The notes under the pieces were generated by a model, which saw only the letters and a list, made by a program, of their open reading frames with translations, was not told the origin of the DNA and did no database searches. A program made the translations under genes and the position numbers. From positions 4,216,001 to 4,280,000 of the forward strand of contig JAGMUV010000003.1 in NCBI GenBank assembly GCA_020744425.1: 64,000 nt of DNA, written 5' to 3'. The DNA is from Dactylonectria macrodidyma. Its lineage: Eukaryota; Ascomycota; Sordariomycetes; Hypocreales; Nectriaceae. Shown here piece by piece: positions 1 to 12,488 of the stretch; the stretch's first letter is position 1; each line of letters begins with the position of its first letter.

Positions 1-2667
1 CTGGGAATAACCTGGAACGTGCGACACTTACTTGATGTGAGAAATTAGTCCATACGCCCGAGCCATGATATCCCGGCTAGAGAACATGGGTCTTGCTGAG
101 CTCGTGGCTGACGACTGACCGCTCACACGCCGACGCCGAAATGTCGGATCCGGGTTCTTACTCTTTCAAGACCCACATTGTAACAGATCGGGGGTCTGAC
201 CGCAATCGCTAAGGATGGCACCAAGGCGATGGATGAGGCATCAGGAGTACAACCTGGCATCATGCTTGTCTGCGGTCAAGTCGTCGAGTCAGCTCGCAAG
301 TTTCATTCGGAACTAGCCCCATATTTGGAATGGCCCCTCTATGATTAGACGGAACAAAAGGGAATCTGGATGGATACCTGATTGTGTCTTGAACGCTAAC
401 AATGGCGGAGTAATGGAGATAGTCAAACAAGGGTACGTCGTCTGGGAATCAAGGCATATCTTGGTGGCTTCCGGATGCCTCCCCGATTGGCATAAGATAT
501 CGATGCCACCATTATATCCCTGTACATGTCAATGTGTTTCAGGGGACAGGGATTTTTTGGCAGCTGCAGGCTTCCGATCAAATCCATCCACGGCTCCGAA
601 CAAATGTTACGGGTCGGAGACGTGGAAGAGGTTGCCGGAATCCTTCTGCCGTATAGCTGGTTGTTTTTCGTCGATGCTACTCCCTCGACTCAGAGGCGAA
701 AAGCCGCGGCTGGATATCATCGCATTGATCAATAGATGGTTGTCACGGATAGTGGGTGCTAGAACGTCATTGTTTAGTATTCGTATCAATAATACGATAT
801 CTCGATAGTGAAGAGGAGGTTCAGGCTACGTTTTATGTTGAGACCAGGGAATTCGACGTTGGAAAGACAGCTTTAAGAACGGACTCAACTTGTGGAATAC
901 CGCCTGTCTTAAGACCATGGATGACTAGAGGCCCGTATGCACGATAAGTCCGATTGGGAAGCTCCTGGACATGGCCTGTGCAACTAGAGCATCCGGGGAT
1001 CGTGACCGGTGAGACTCTGGTGAGGTTCACACCAATGATACCGGATAACTCGCTCAGCTACGAGAGGAGCTGCGACCCTACTTTATCGAGAGCGCTCACT
1101 TCTCTCGGGCCCCGTTATCCGGTCACCCCTAGTGCCACCTAAGCTGGATCGAGAAGCCGTTGCGGGTTGAACGCCGTAAGAGAGACGTGTCATATGCGGT
1201 ATGGGTGGGTTGCTTCCCTGGCTGACTCATGCGTCTTTGCGACGAGACTGATTGGACGTATTTCGCAGAGCTCCCCGGCTGTCAATGGTTCATCGTGGTA
1301 GCAGGGGTCTAGAAACGGCGCATCGGTTCGTCTAGCAAGCTGGGATCAGTGGATTTTAATGGGTGTGTTCGAATCTAATCTCTCAAATGATCCACTATTC
1401 CTCGTTGCTGAACATTGGCCATCGAAGGTCTAGAACCGCAATCGACTAATACTGGAATGCCATGTGGTATTGGGATATTTTGGTCTCCTAGCGTGGTGGT
1501 AGTTGGAGGTCAAAGCGGTGGGGATATGGAGCCTTGGATGTGGAAAGCCATGGCAGAGCATTATCAAATATCCGCGGACAAATCTTTTGCCCACCTGTCT
1601 TATCATACTGGGATTAATGATGAGAATAGCACAAAATCCATCTTGCTCTTCTATTCTACAGCCAGAATGTTCTTCTAATATACTAGCCTCATTCACTTGA
1701 CAACTGGAAAGTTGGGCGAGTGTTGTATCGACCAACCCAACTGCTTGCTACATGGCCGAATACAAGATCACACGAGCTGATCTGAGACGGCAGTGCTGGC
1801 AGCTAGACGTCCAAATATGGCAGTAAACTAGTCAGTGAGCCCACCACCTTCTTCCTCGCTGCAAGAGAAGATGCCACCTTCCCAGGCTGCCTGGCCTGTG
1901 GATGTCTACATAGTATAGACAGTGCTATCGATCTAACTTGGCACAGCTGACCAAGGATCAGTGTCCTGCCTGGTAGAGGCATTTCAGCTCGGTTAGTTAG
2001 ATTCTCAGGAAGCTCCACGTGGAGCCCCGCTGAGTACGAGTGTCAAGGACTTAGGGCCATTCACTATTGGCCAAGGAAGACATGCCACTCCTTCCCGCCC
2101 GTGTGCCACCAGCCACCTTCAGAAGACTATTAAACACTAGGAAACTCTTTTTTCCTCTTGTTTAGCGTGTCTTTTCTTTCTTGTAGAAGCAAGCCTCCAT
2201 CTTATCCCGAACCCCGATATCATGCCTCGCAACTGGTGTGAAAACATGGGTTGCTTCACCACAACGACTGCCAAATCCTTGTGCACATGAATTGTGACTC
2301 CTTTGTGGAAATTTGATCAGGCTTCTATGGAGAAACCTGACAGTATACATAATCACCTCTGAAAGCAACAACCCGTGACTACAGTTGAGAAGAGTAGCAT
2401 ATGAAGACCCAGACGGTCTGACGAATCTTTTATGAATTAGCCATCATATGAATGGCATATGCGGAATTTTGTAGGGTAAGTCGAAATTGGCTGGATACTT
2501 CGAGATCAGTCTTGGCGATTGTTGCGCTAGATGCTTGGTGTAATTCGAAGGATGTGCTGATTGTATGATCATCAAATCTAGTCCTTATCTCCTTCGAGCT
2601 TAGATCCCGCCTGGTTACCACTTTTAGCCGCCTGCCCTGACACTCCGGCGTTCTCAAAATATTGCCA
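1..2667. other. Gene-poor stretch, no gene supported
   Basis: Only short open frames overlapping on both strands are present. None shows a recognisable domain, a splice-linked continuation or a plausible start context. The longest plus-strand frame (341-808) reads as random composition. A perfect 14-bp palindrome with a CACGTG core lies at 2012-2025. I see no RNA gene, array or transposon end here. Confidence 0.5.
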
Positions 2668-4405
2668 TCACCATTCGAGAGTCAGCTTTCGGCCAGGCTC
2701 TCCTTGCATCCATTCCTTCCAGGTTCGCATCGAAACAGCTGCCGTCCTCCTTCCCGTCTTGTTAAAAGTCATACTGAATATCCGATGCAGAGGGTCCACT
2801 GGCAGCTCATCATTTCTCTCCGGTACGGGCGTTCCCTTTTCCATCTTGCTGAATCGATCATCATACTGGGCAGATTCTTCTCTTTCCATTATAACCTCCC
2901 CCAGCTTCGCGGTCATGACGCTATCCCACATGCCCACCATTTGAGGACGCTTGAGCAGCTCTATGGCGCGTCTCCGGATTTCCTGCGTGAACCCAGAGTG
3001 GGCAAGGATAAAAAGCGGGGTGGACGTCGCAGAGCTCGGCACAAAAGCCTTGTCGTCTCTGTCTTGATTGAGCTCGAGGAGTTCTTCCGCGAGACTGAGG
3101 ATCCTTACGCTGGCTGCCGGTAAGCCTGCGCATCTCTTCAATTTGTCTGGCTCATCTGGGTCTTTCAATAGAAGGAGCCGGCTAGTCTCGTGGTACAGCG
3201 TTAAGGATAGAAGCGTTCTTTGAAGAAGACCCTCGGCAACATCCCTCGGTCCTTTGCGAGACGATTCCTTCTCTCTATTGAACAAACGGGTAGCCTTGGA
3301 AATTTCTGTGAAGCAACGGGTCTCGGGTTGTTGTTTCGAGGCGATAGACTCTACCAAGTCAGCGTCACCTTTGCCAAGAAATAGATTCTTGATCTCATCG
3401 GCGTGTTTCTGCATGAAAAAAGTAAGTCCGTTTATCAATGACTCGGCTGCTCGACTCGCCCGCGTTAGATTCTCGGCTGTCAGGTATGGCGGTTTGGATG
3501 GTGCGGTGTAGTAGCGCCACGTCGTGAAACTGTCATGGTCTGATACCAACGTGGGGAAATTCGAGATGCCCCCTTGATCAAGTGCTTGATCCGAAATTTG
3601 AAATCCCGTGAGAATCGAACTGATTAATGATAACGAGATGGGCTTCGTACTTGCTGAAGAGTTTGGTGGAGGTCCGACTGGGCATTTCTGGGTTTGCTGG
3701 GCTTCTTCTTGTCGAATCTCCTCAAGAAGCTTGCGTCCAGATTTAAGATGCATCCTTGCCTGGTCTGAACGTCCTTCCAGATGACATGCGCATATGAAGA
3801 TGGTACTAATGGCGAGCGCTCTCCATCTGTCGGTGTAAGTCGGGGCAGCCAAGCATCGAACAGAAGCATTGAACTGTTGCATGGCGAAGGCGTTCTCGGT
3901 GTGCTCTGGTGCTCGCGACAGATATCTCTCGTGGACACATCCAAGGCTGACAACAGCATGCCATATGGCTGGGTCGGACTGACATATCCTGGGAAGTTCG
4001 AAGCGCCAGAACTCGGCGTCAAAGGTTGTGGCGATGGCAGGGACAGTGACTTCGATGAAGAACTGATAGCTTCTTATTTCGGCAAGACTCTTTCGCGGCA
4101 AGACAAGTTTAGAGTCGGCACCTGGTTGGTACTGTCGCACATTCGAGTCTTTTATTGGCAGATCAACACTGGGCGCATAACCGTCGCACTTGCGGCCGGT
4201 TGAGACACAACGACTGCAGTCTGGCTTTCCCTCATCACAGCGGACTCTGCGAATCCTTCTCTCAGTGATCAGTAGTTGTCTCATGAGGCTCGGGTGACGT
4301 CACGTACTTGCAAGTCTTGCAGCCAGTCCTGACCTTCTTGTGCGGTGCTCGTCTTCTGCGGTCTATCCCGGACTCAGCGCTCGGCCTTGCCTTGTCATTT
4401 GCCAT
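2668..4405 (-). CDS. Zn2Cys6 fungal transcription factor
   Basis: Nuclear binuclear zinc-cluster regulator of about 561 residues. Two exons: 4405-4308 and 4255-2668, with a 52-bp intron (4307-4256) that starts GTACGT and ends AAG. The acceptor was chosen because it restores the canonical C-x2-C-x6-C start of the cluster (GCKTCKIRRVRCDEGKPDC) followed by SRC and KC at about residues 28-52, with a basic stretch before it. The rest looks like the usual alpha-helical regulatory region of C6 factors; no second domain is obvious. The start is the ATG whose exon splices into the zinc cluster. It diverges from the beta-lactamase-like gene at 4946 across about 540 bp, so that gene is a natural candidate target (inference). 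The regulated pathway cannot be read from sequence. Confidence 0.88.
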
Positions 4406-4945
4406 GGTGAATGATGCGGCTGAAACCTGGTACGAATTGAAAGTTTCGCAGGTCTTGGGATTCAAGCACGTCTCATTACTAAAGAGGAATATGCGGAGTC
4501 GGCACTTGGCGAAGCATACTCCACTTTCAGGCGCAGCATTGTACGACCCGACCAATCATGAGGGGTCTTTGGACTTAGTAGAAGCTGATTGGACCATCGC
4601 GTGATGTCGTAGAGCCGCTCTTGCAAAGATCCCCCGATCTTATCATAAGATGTCATAAACAAGCTGACAGCCAAGATGAAAGCCTGGCTGTGAGCCTAGT
4701 TCATACCTTAGCTGAACTAAAGCTGTACGACTGGGCCAATCACAATAACATCTCCATCTTGGAAAGCTCTTGTTCGTCAGATTGTTGGCATAAGCCTCAA
4801 TGTCATGACCACAGTTTCTCTAGCAGAATGGGACTTGAGCTTCTATAAAAGACGGCATTGTTCCCTCTTACTCTAAGACCCATTCACAACCGTTTCTTGA
4901 GTTGTCATTATATTTGATCATTACTCACTCTTTTACTGCCTTAAG
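4406..4945. promoter_or_regulatory. Divergent intergenic promoter region with TATA box
   Basis: Shared 540-bp upstream region of the Zn2Cys6 factor (minus) and the beta-lactamase-like gene (plus). A consensus TATAAAA at 4844-4850 lies about 96 bp before the ATG at 4946 and is followed by a pyrimidine-rich leader, as expected for a regulated fungal gene. Direct control of the pair by the divergent factor is an inference. Confidence 0.5.
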
Positions 4946-6872
4946 ATGCGTCTCCACGCAGTTCCTCGCTACACCCTCAGCGTACTGGCTCTGGCTGGTC
5001 ACACACTCGGCCAAACCAACCCCGCGTGCTCCTTTCTCGGACCAGTCTTTCCTCCTGTTGGCAATGGCCTAAAGAAATCTGTGGCCATCAAAAACGCCAC
5101 CGCTCGGCTGACTGATCAACTCGATGAGGTTGTGGAAGAAGGAACGGACACGACTTTCTACGCCCAGGGCTTCTCAGGAACGGACAAACTGTTCAGCTAT
5201 GGGTACGCTCCGCCAAGTACAGCCGACTCGTTGACATCCGGCACTTTGAACGAAGACACCGTCTTCCGCATTGGAAGTGTTTCGAAACTGGTAACAGTCT
5301 ACGCGCTTCTCGCCGAAGTTGGCATGAACCGCCTGAGCGACCCTGTCACCAAGTGGGTTCCGGAACTGGCCAAAGCCGCGAAGCATCCCGCAGACGAAGT
5401 ACAAAGCCCGCATTGGAATGAAGTGACCATTGGACAACTGGCGAGCCATATGTCTGGCCTTGAAAGAAATTGTGAGCTACTGCCATCTGTCCGAGGCCCT
5501 GCAAATGTTACTGACACTTCAATAAGTCGGACTCCTTGACTATGCCCTCCTGATACAGGGTGCGGGTGGAGTAAACCCCGGAGTGATTGGCTTACCAGCC
5601 CTGAAGAGCCAGGACTTACCAACCTGCGATCTGGGAGTCGGCCGTCGGGCATGCACGCGCAAGGGTCAGTAGAATCTCACCAAGGGACTGTTGAGTCCCT
5701 TATCATTTCGTGCCAGGTCTAAGTTACTCCACAATAGAATTTTTCAAAGGCATCACCAGCAAGAGTGCTTTTGCAGTAACTTCGACCTCAAATACACCAA
5801 TCTACTCCAACGCAGCATTTCAAATCCTTGCCTATGCCCTGGAAACTATGACGAACAAGACATTTGAGGCATCTCTTCAGTCTTCTCTGCTCAAGCCGCT
5901 GGGTCTAAGCCGCACGTCTCTGGAAGCACCAAAGAACAAGAGCAACGCCGTCATTCCGGGTAACGAGACTACCTCCTGGTGGGATATTGAAATGGACGGC
6001 GCAAGCCCGTAAGCCTTTCCTCTACACGTTGATCTACAATAACTAACTTTTTGCCGTCCAGTTACGGAGGCATGTTCTCAACAGCAGCCGATCTTACCAC
6101 CCTTGGGCAATCCATTCTTCGCTCGTCCATCCTCGCTAGCAACGAAACTCGGGCCTGGCTAAAGCCTGTCACACACACCTCGGAGCTTCAAATGTCCGTA
6201 GGCATGCCTTGGGAGATTCGCCGCGTGCTACTTCCCATCTCTTCTACATCTAACAAAACTCGGGTTGTTGACCTATACACCAAAAACGGCATGCTGGGCT
6301 CTTACAGCGCTCTTTTTATTCTTTCACCCGATCATAACTTTGGATTCGTCGCTCTGTTTGCAAGTACTACCATGGGACTGGATATGTTCTCTGTTTTGCC
6401 TAGCCTGATCACCGATACTATGCTTCCTGCCCTCGAAGAAGCAGCACGAGAGCAAGCGAGAAGCAGATTCGCTGGCAACTACACTAGTTCCCACGGCGAC
6501 ATCGTCGTGGGAGTTGACAAAAATCTGCCTGGCCTGTCAGTCCGAAGCTGGAAGAGGGGCAAGGTTGACGTTTTGAAACAATTCACAAACGTGTTGGGTG
6601 TTGGATCCGGCGGACTGAGACTATACCCAGTAGGATTGGAAGGCAACGGAAAGATTCGGTTCCGGGGAGTTTATGACTTTGAGCGAGAGGTACCTTCTCA
6701 GGGCATTGTCGATCCCTGGGTTGATCTCTGCCTGGCTTGGGGTGGTGCTGATGCTGTCAAGTATGGCAATATGGCCATTGACGATTTCGAGTTTGATCTG
6801 GATGATAGTGGTAAAGCTACTGGAATCACGCCGAGAGTTTGGAGAGAGAGGCTTGCTAAGGTTAAGAAATAA
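4946..6872 (+). CDS. Secreted serine beta-lactamase-like hydrolase
   Basis: Class C beta-lactamase/penicillin-binding-protein-fold serine hydrolase of about 588 residues. Four exons: 4946-5471, 5527-5664, 5717-6008, 6062-6872; introns of 52-55 bp all have GT/AG ends and preserve frame. The N terminus is a signal peptide ending near AGHTLGQ (about residue 22). The catalytic S-x-x-K motif is SVSK at residues 111-114 (context FRIGSVSKL), and the Y-x-N motif is YSN at 251-253 (PIYSNAAF). The GGMFSTAADL segment after the last intron is typical of the family. The C-terminal 170 residues look like the extra beta domain of fungal members. Substrate is unknown: relatives include beta-lactamases, esterases and transacylases. 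Its upstream neighbour is a divergent Zn2Cys6 regulator. Confidence 0.88.
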
Positions 6873-7297
6873 GTGGGGGATGAAGGGCTGTTGGTATTGG
6901 AGAAGATGTATATACTAGTGTCACTCCCTTTCTAGGTCATTCTTATAACGACGATTCGTTTCCAAATTCAAGTAGCCCAACCTCAGGCTATTGATTCAAT
7001 TCTTATTAATATTCAAGTTATTAATATCCCAGTTGAAGTAGCTGATCTCTCATAAATATGCCAATATACAGTTTACTTACTACGACATCAACAGTAACAC
7101 TTCTAATATGGCTCGATCGATGTTCACTATGTCTTACTCTCCAACATTGCTTTGAAGTACAAGTACACCCTCAATACGCGTGCCGTCCGAAGTCGTTATT
7201 TGTGACACTTGCTACAAGCCGTTATCCAGAAATTACATCCTCCAACTTAGCTGTCCTCGAGAGGCTTGCGTCCCGTAATATATGCCCTAAAAGACAA
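6873..7297. other. Short convergent intergenic region
   Basis: It lies between the 3' ends of the beta-lactamase-like gene (plus) and the methyltransferase (minus). It is AT-rich with TAATATT-type runs near 7005-7030, consistent with 3' untranslated regions. No gene seen. Confidence 0.5.
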
Positions 7298-8491
7298 TTA
7301 GAAGAGCGAAAGAAGCAAAACTGTCAAAACATACGCATATGTGTACAAGTGGATCTTGTTCGTTTTGAGCTCCGCTCTCACCAGCGCTAATAGGACCTGC
7401 ACTTCCTCACTCGTCCACCCTCCGAACCGGGTGAAGAGCGCGAGGGAATATGCCTCAATAGCCATCTCCAGAAACTGCACCCTAAAGACCCTGCCAATCT
7501 CCTTCAGTTTGGCATCTTTGGGCCAAGTTCCCAAAGGAACATGCCTTTGGGTGATTTCAACGTTTTCAAAGCCTTCTGCTTTGAGAATGTCGGGCAATTT
7601 GGGCGCAATGTCGAAACCCAGTGGTTCGCTCAATTTGCGAAATTCTGAGAGCCACTGCCACGTCTTAGAGGTTTTATCAAGGGTGTCGTCGTCACAGAAG
7701 AAGTTGGCACGACCCTCGGAGATCTCTACCTGCCCACCTGGCTTGCAGTGGGTGAAGCATTTGCGAACAAGATCTGTCCAGTCTTGGATTGCACCCGCGA
7801 GGGTACGGGCGTGGATGAAGTCGAATTTGTTTTCAGCGAATGTCCAATCCAAAGTCGCGTCGTCGACCTGAAATTGACCATTGGGTGGTACCCTGAGATT
7901 ATTAGCAGACACTACTTGATACGGACGTTGCAAATTACCACTCCGATTGGATTGGGCTCAAGTCTGTCCCGATCACCTCTGCGGAAGGATATGCGTCACC
8001 AATGTCAATTGCCTGGGTTCTCACTTAGCATCCGGTCGTAAGTGAGAAAGTTCCTGACTGACCCATATTCCGGTGCCTGTACCTATATCCAAGATTGACT
8101 GCGGATTCTCTAGTTTTGTCCTGCAAAGATCTCCATCCAGAGTAAGGGAGAAGACGTGATGCGTGATGTCAAGGCGATTTTGTTCCGTTTCGTCATTCGG
8201 AAGTAGATATTGCCCAGGTCGATAGGAATGATATCCTCGCCCATTCTCGTATACGAAGTTTCTCACAGATGAGGTGGTGCTCGTCGTCTCCGACACGTCG
8301 CTAGCGTAGTTGGAGGAAGTGTCATACTCGGACTCAGTCTGCAGTCACCCGACCCCATTAGAACATTCTCAACTTTCCACCCTCCAAGCTCAGTGCAATT
8401 CGTAGACAGTCCCCAAGTCTCTCACCTCAGCCTCGATTGCTACTCCGCTCTGTCCTAGGGCCGACACATCCTCGGCTGACTCGGGGCACAT
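7298..8491 (-). CDS. LaeA-like SAM-dependent methyltransferase
   Basis: Class I methyltransferase of about 336 residues resembling the LaeA/Umta-like group of fungal enzymes. Four exons: 8491-8426, 8338-8063, 8012-7939, 7892-7298; introns of 87, 50 and 46 bp. The true start is upstream of the longest open frame: a first exon beginning MCPESAEDVS splices to an acidic, Ser/Thr-rich segment typical of these proteins. SAM-binding motif I is DIGTGTGIW at about residue 106. It is followed by DAYPSAEVIGTDLSPIQ, WVPPN and FDFIHAR, all of which are reassembled only after splicing. The C terminus ends in a hydrophobic YVLTVLLLSLF, which differs from the usual family tail, so the 3' end may carry a lesion or a missed intron. 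LaeA itself is a global regulator of secondary metabolism; this gene may be one of its many paralogues. Confidence 0.87.
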
Positions 8492-9487
8492 GGTGGACGA
8501 TTTCGAAGTGTATTCCGACGCTTCCGCGTGTATCACACAGCCAGATCAACAGTGGTCAGCTGAGAACTCTAGACAAAACGCGCGGCCGGGATCGGTGGCC
8601 GTATGGGCTTCGCAGCAGCCGTTGTAGGGATCGTTGCAGGGGTTGAATTGGATGTCGACTCGCTCCCTAGGAACAATTCGATGACACCTTGAACAAAGAA
8701 TTACTACCTGTAGTGAATCATGATTATTATAAATGGCGCATGATCACGATATTTAAAGGAATGCGACCCGGCCCTTTCAATAGAGACTATCAGATGACTT
8801 TTGTGGGTGGAACCCGATTCCTCCAATAGTCTTGATGGCATGATACAGGGCAGAACAAACCCCACTCAACAAGACGCGAGTTTCGACAGGGAACCGAGTC
8901 AAGCTGATTCGTTTCTCATCCTGGCTCATTCGCAGTTTTGCCCATTGTGTTGCAGGTGTGGTGCCACTCTTGGCAGTCTCGGCACAGCCCATGCTAAGAG
9001 GACGGACACAAGTGAAGAACCTATCAGTGTGGATGGTTCATCTCATCCTTAGGTTAAAGTGAATACGTAATTGAGATGAATCAAAGTCATTTTATTATCT
9101 TTAATTTTAGAAAGGACTTGGGATAACAAAAAGAGGTACAAATTTGAAGATTTACAGTCATGCTATAGGGTAGCCAATTTCAGACTTTAGGCACCAGCTC
9201 TGCATCGTCTGAACAACGAGAAAAGCTGTGGTCTTTCGTGATAACCACAGTTCATCTCGATAAATGAAATATTTTATCGTTCACAAAGTATTGTGGCAGT
9301 AAACCACGATGAATAAGTGCGGACAAAATGACGTGGAATTTGCATGCAAGCCCACAAAAGCCTCCCAGCAATCCTTGAATCATGACCATGTTCTCCAAAT
9401 CCGGTTCTGGTAATAAACTCCCCAATATCTATTCTCAGTGCAACCCAATCAATCCAATCATATGATAATCCAGCACCCCATATATAA
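8492..9487. other. Intergenic, no gene supported
   Basis: About 1 kb upstream of the methyltransferase and downstream of the GPI-protein gene. Only short, overlapping frames without recognisable features. The part around 9060-9300 is AT-rich. Confidence 0.45.
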
Positions 9488-10615
9488 TCACAGTAGGAAA
9501 AGAAGACCTAGTAGTCCAGCACCCAGCATGATACCAACATCAGCCCCTATGGCCATTGCACCACCTTCCCCGCCATCCTGCTCAGCATCTTCGCCCCCTT
9601 CATCTTTCGTCTTCTCGCTTTCCACACTCTCTCCAAGACTCTTCATGCAGGACATCTGACTATCTACTTTGCTGATCAAAGTGCCATTCCTAGGAAAGAA
9701 GACTGTTAGAATGGGTGTGATTTCGAAGAAGTTCTGGTTAGTGCTTTCAGCAGTGGTATTTCCCTATCATGAATAGTGTGAGTAACTGATTTGATGGACG
9801 GATTGTTTCTCAAACTGGTGTGACTTACGTTTGTCTCAAAAGACGCGACAATGCTGAGGTTATCAGACTTGGGGAGAATCGGCCAACAGTTAGAAGAGCC
9901 ATTCTTCTTGGTGGTAATAGGGTTCTCAGATGAACCGGAAAGAGCTGCACATGTGAGTCAGTAAGACATGCTTTGTTCTGTGCCATGTGTGGCAAAAAAT
10001 CAGGTTTTACTTACCCTTCACTGAGAGACCTGACCAGCTATTTGATCCTGCAAAGGGCTTGCAAGCCGAATCCAAGTTATCTTCAAACTCCCCCTTCAGC
10101 TTGGAGCACGCCTCATCGATGGTGAGCTCATCATAATTGATATCCTTGGCTCGAGCAGTCAAAGCTGACACACAGCTCTCAGTCATGGCCTCTTGGCAAG
10201 TGCCTTGGCTTTCTGCGTCATTGGTGCCATTGAAAGCTACCGAGTTGGTTTTGGTGAAGAACAATGCGCATGCACCCACGTCGCCGATGTCTAGATCAGA
10301 AGGCGTACCAAGGTAAAACGTCTTTTCGAAGAGACGCTCATCTTCCGAATCTTCTGCCGTTACGCCTTGGACCCATGTGAGGCCAGACAGCTCAGAAGAC
10401 GCGTTGACGGGAATTCTAGACATTCCAATTACGGTGAAGTTCTTGTCCACTACCCGGCAATCATTGGCAGTGCTATTGGTCTCAGATGCAGGGCAGCCGA
10501 CTACAGAGCAGCCGACAATGGTGTCATCGAAAGATTGGGCATTAGAGATGCCCTGGATAGTAGTAAGGGTAAAGAAAAGAGTGGCAGCCCCACGGAGCGG
10601 GTTCATGTGCGCCAT
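9488..10615 (-). CDS. Secreted, probably GPI-anchored cysteine-containing protein
   Basis: Predicted cell-surface protein of about 330 residues. Three exons: 10615-10015, 9944-9829, 9763-9488, with GT/AG introns of 70 and 65 bp. The N terminus is a signal peptide (cleavage near GISNAQS). The body carries N-x-S/T sequons and spaced cysteines (GCSVVGC, NDC, GACALFF, TCQEAMTESC, SKLK). The last exon has an acidic Glu/Gly/Asp-rich linker, then a small-residue and hydrophobic tail ending GAGLLGLLFLL, the pattern of a GPI-attachment signal. I do not recognise a named domain; it resembles uncharacterised ascomycete surface proteins. MAHM offers two in-frame ATGs at 10615 and 10606; the first is chosen by default. 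Confidence 0.78.
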
Positions 10616-12488
10616 GCTGTTTGGTAATTAGAGCTGAGATGTTTCTGAGAGTAGGACAGAATTGAATGCAGGTCCATCAATTGTTTAAAGATTGTTTACC
10701 ATCGGATGAACGATTCATGTAGGGAATTGCGGGCCACCATGAAACAGGAGAATTCAAAGCTTAACGTAGAAGCGGATCAAGCGAGCATTGACGCATGGAA
10801 GAATCCTAAAGGAAGCGGCCATGGCAATAGAGGTGGCAGTGCGACGTTTCAAGGCACTGTAGCGTTGGCTTATGCTAACATGGCCCTTGTTCGAAACGTT
10901 TTGGTTTATTAAATCAAAGGGTTGTTATTTTTCTTTTGCGGCGTCGACTTGTTCATGCATTGTATCGAGCTCGGCGCTGGTTGGAGCGGAGGTGCATGGA
11001 ATCCCTGTCCGGGCTTGTCTCATGTTTCACGCGTTTGGTGTTTGTTTATAGCATCACTGCCCAGCGGGAATTTCATCTGGTCTGCAACGCTAATAATCAA
11101 GCTTATCGGTCTTGTCAACTGAGGGGGGCTTTGTTTCCTGACCTAAGATTAGTGTCCAGCTGAATTGGATTGTCTACAGAAACCGAGATGTTTTGTGATG
11201 ACCGAGGTGGCAGCATTGGCATGAATAAATGAATGGGCTGTGCGCGTGGGCTGAAGCCCGTGGTGGAACTTGTGTGAATGTGGCTGTGAGATCCGTGCAG
11301 GCTAGGCATAATAAGCAAGCATATATCAGCCGATTAAGCGCGAAGCTAAAATGCCCACTCGCTAATGAGCCTTACCACGATCTGATAGGAGTGTTTTGTT
11401 CAGAAATGGCCGTTATTAGACCTAACTGACACAGGCTAGCATGGACACTCTGAGGTTCCATCACCTCATGTGGTCGAGGCACAGACGTTTTGTTAGTTTC
11501 ATCGCAGGCCGATCGAATCCTTCCAGAGGAATAATTGTGGATCTCGGTGACATATTTCCCCAGATTGTAGTCTCTTTTCCCACTGACCCCTGTTCTGGTC
11601 GCGTGCGCCATGAGACGTCTCCTGTCTCGTGTCCCTGAAGGACAGAAAGTGATTCGTCTCGAAACTGTATCGACCCCTCAGCCTCAGCCTCATCAATATC
11701 AAATCCCACCATATGCTTCTGACGTAGTAGTTGAAGGATTCCGGAACCACTAATGTGCAAGCGTTTACTACGTTGCATCTCCTCCTAAGGCTGATTTTGA
11801 AAATTACAGACAACGATATGGCTCCTTTGATGGGCTCAATGCGCTACCTCTCCGCAGCTCCTGAAACTCACACGCAGTGACACGCGATGAGGTCTGTGTC
11901 GAATCAGATGAACCACGGGTATATCAAACAGAACTATAGGCAAACAATGCGCGCAGAGGGCAGAACCTGGGCTGAGCACAACATGAAATCATCTACCTGA
12001 TTCATCCCTTCTCTTCACAGCCTCCCAAGCTCCCCCGGCTCGGTGATCCTGGCATGAGAGCTGAGCTCCTAGCGTAGGAGCTTGCCTTGTGGACGAAACC
12101 AAACCATCACATCATAGGGCTCTCAGACGTGGATCATGCTGCCAGGAGGAAGATTGAAGGGACGAAATCTGACAACATGAAGGGACGATGGATTAATTTT
12201 TGATCCTATCTTCTTAGACTTTGTGGCGAAGCATCTTGAACCGAAGTGAAGCCAGCCTCTGGTGATGTTGATGTATAAGTTGAGAACGTGATCGCACTAA
12301 GGATATGTCTTACTCTTCACCATCAACACTCAGTTCCAACAACCATCATCCTATCCTTTTCAAACTCATTCTTTTCTGTTCTCTACACAAAACACTTTCT
12401 GTCTCTACAGTTTCGGCATTGACTACCCCTTTTTATAACTACCTTAACAACCTCCACTACCACTACATCTCAAACCCCCTTCTTCAAA
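10616..12488. other. Intergenic, no gene supported
   Basis: Short frames only. The two minus-strand frames between 11461 and 11813 overlap each other and the plus-strand frame, with no domain. The last ~180 bp (12305-12488) are pyrimidine-rich with CAACA-type runs, typical of the 5' untranslated leader of the next gene, and a TATAAGT lies near 12272. Confidence 0.45.

Noticed and set aside
341..808. 155-codon plus-strand frame near the window start
   Set aside because: No family features, overlapped by frames on both strands, and no conserved motif.
7341..7871. 176-codon plus-strand frame
   Set aside because: Antisense to the methyltransferase exon, whose SAM motifs and splicing are convincing.
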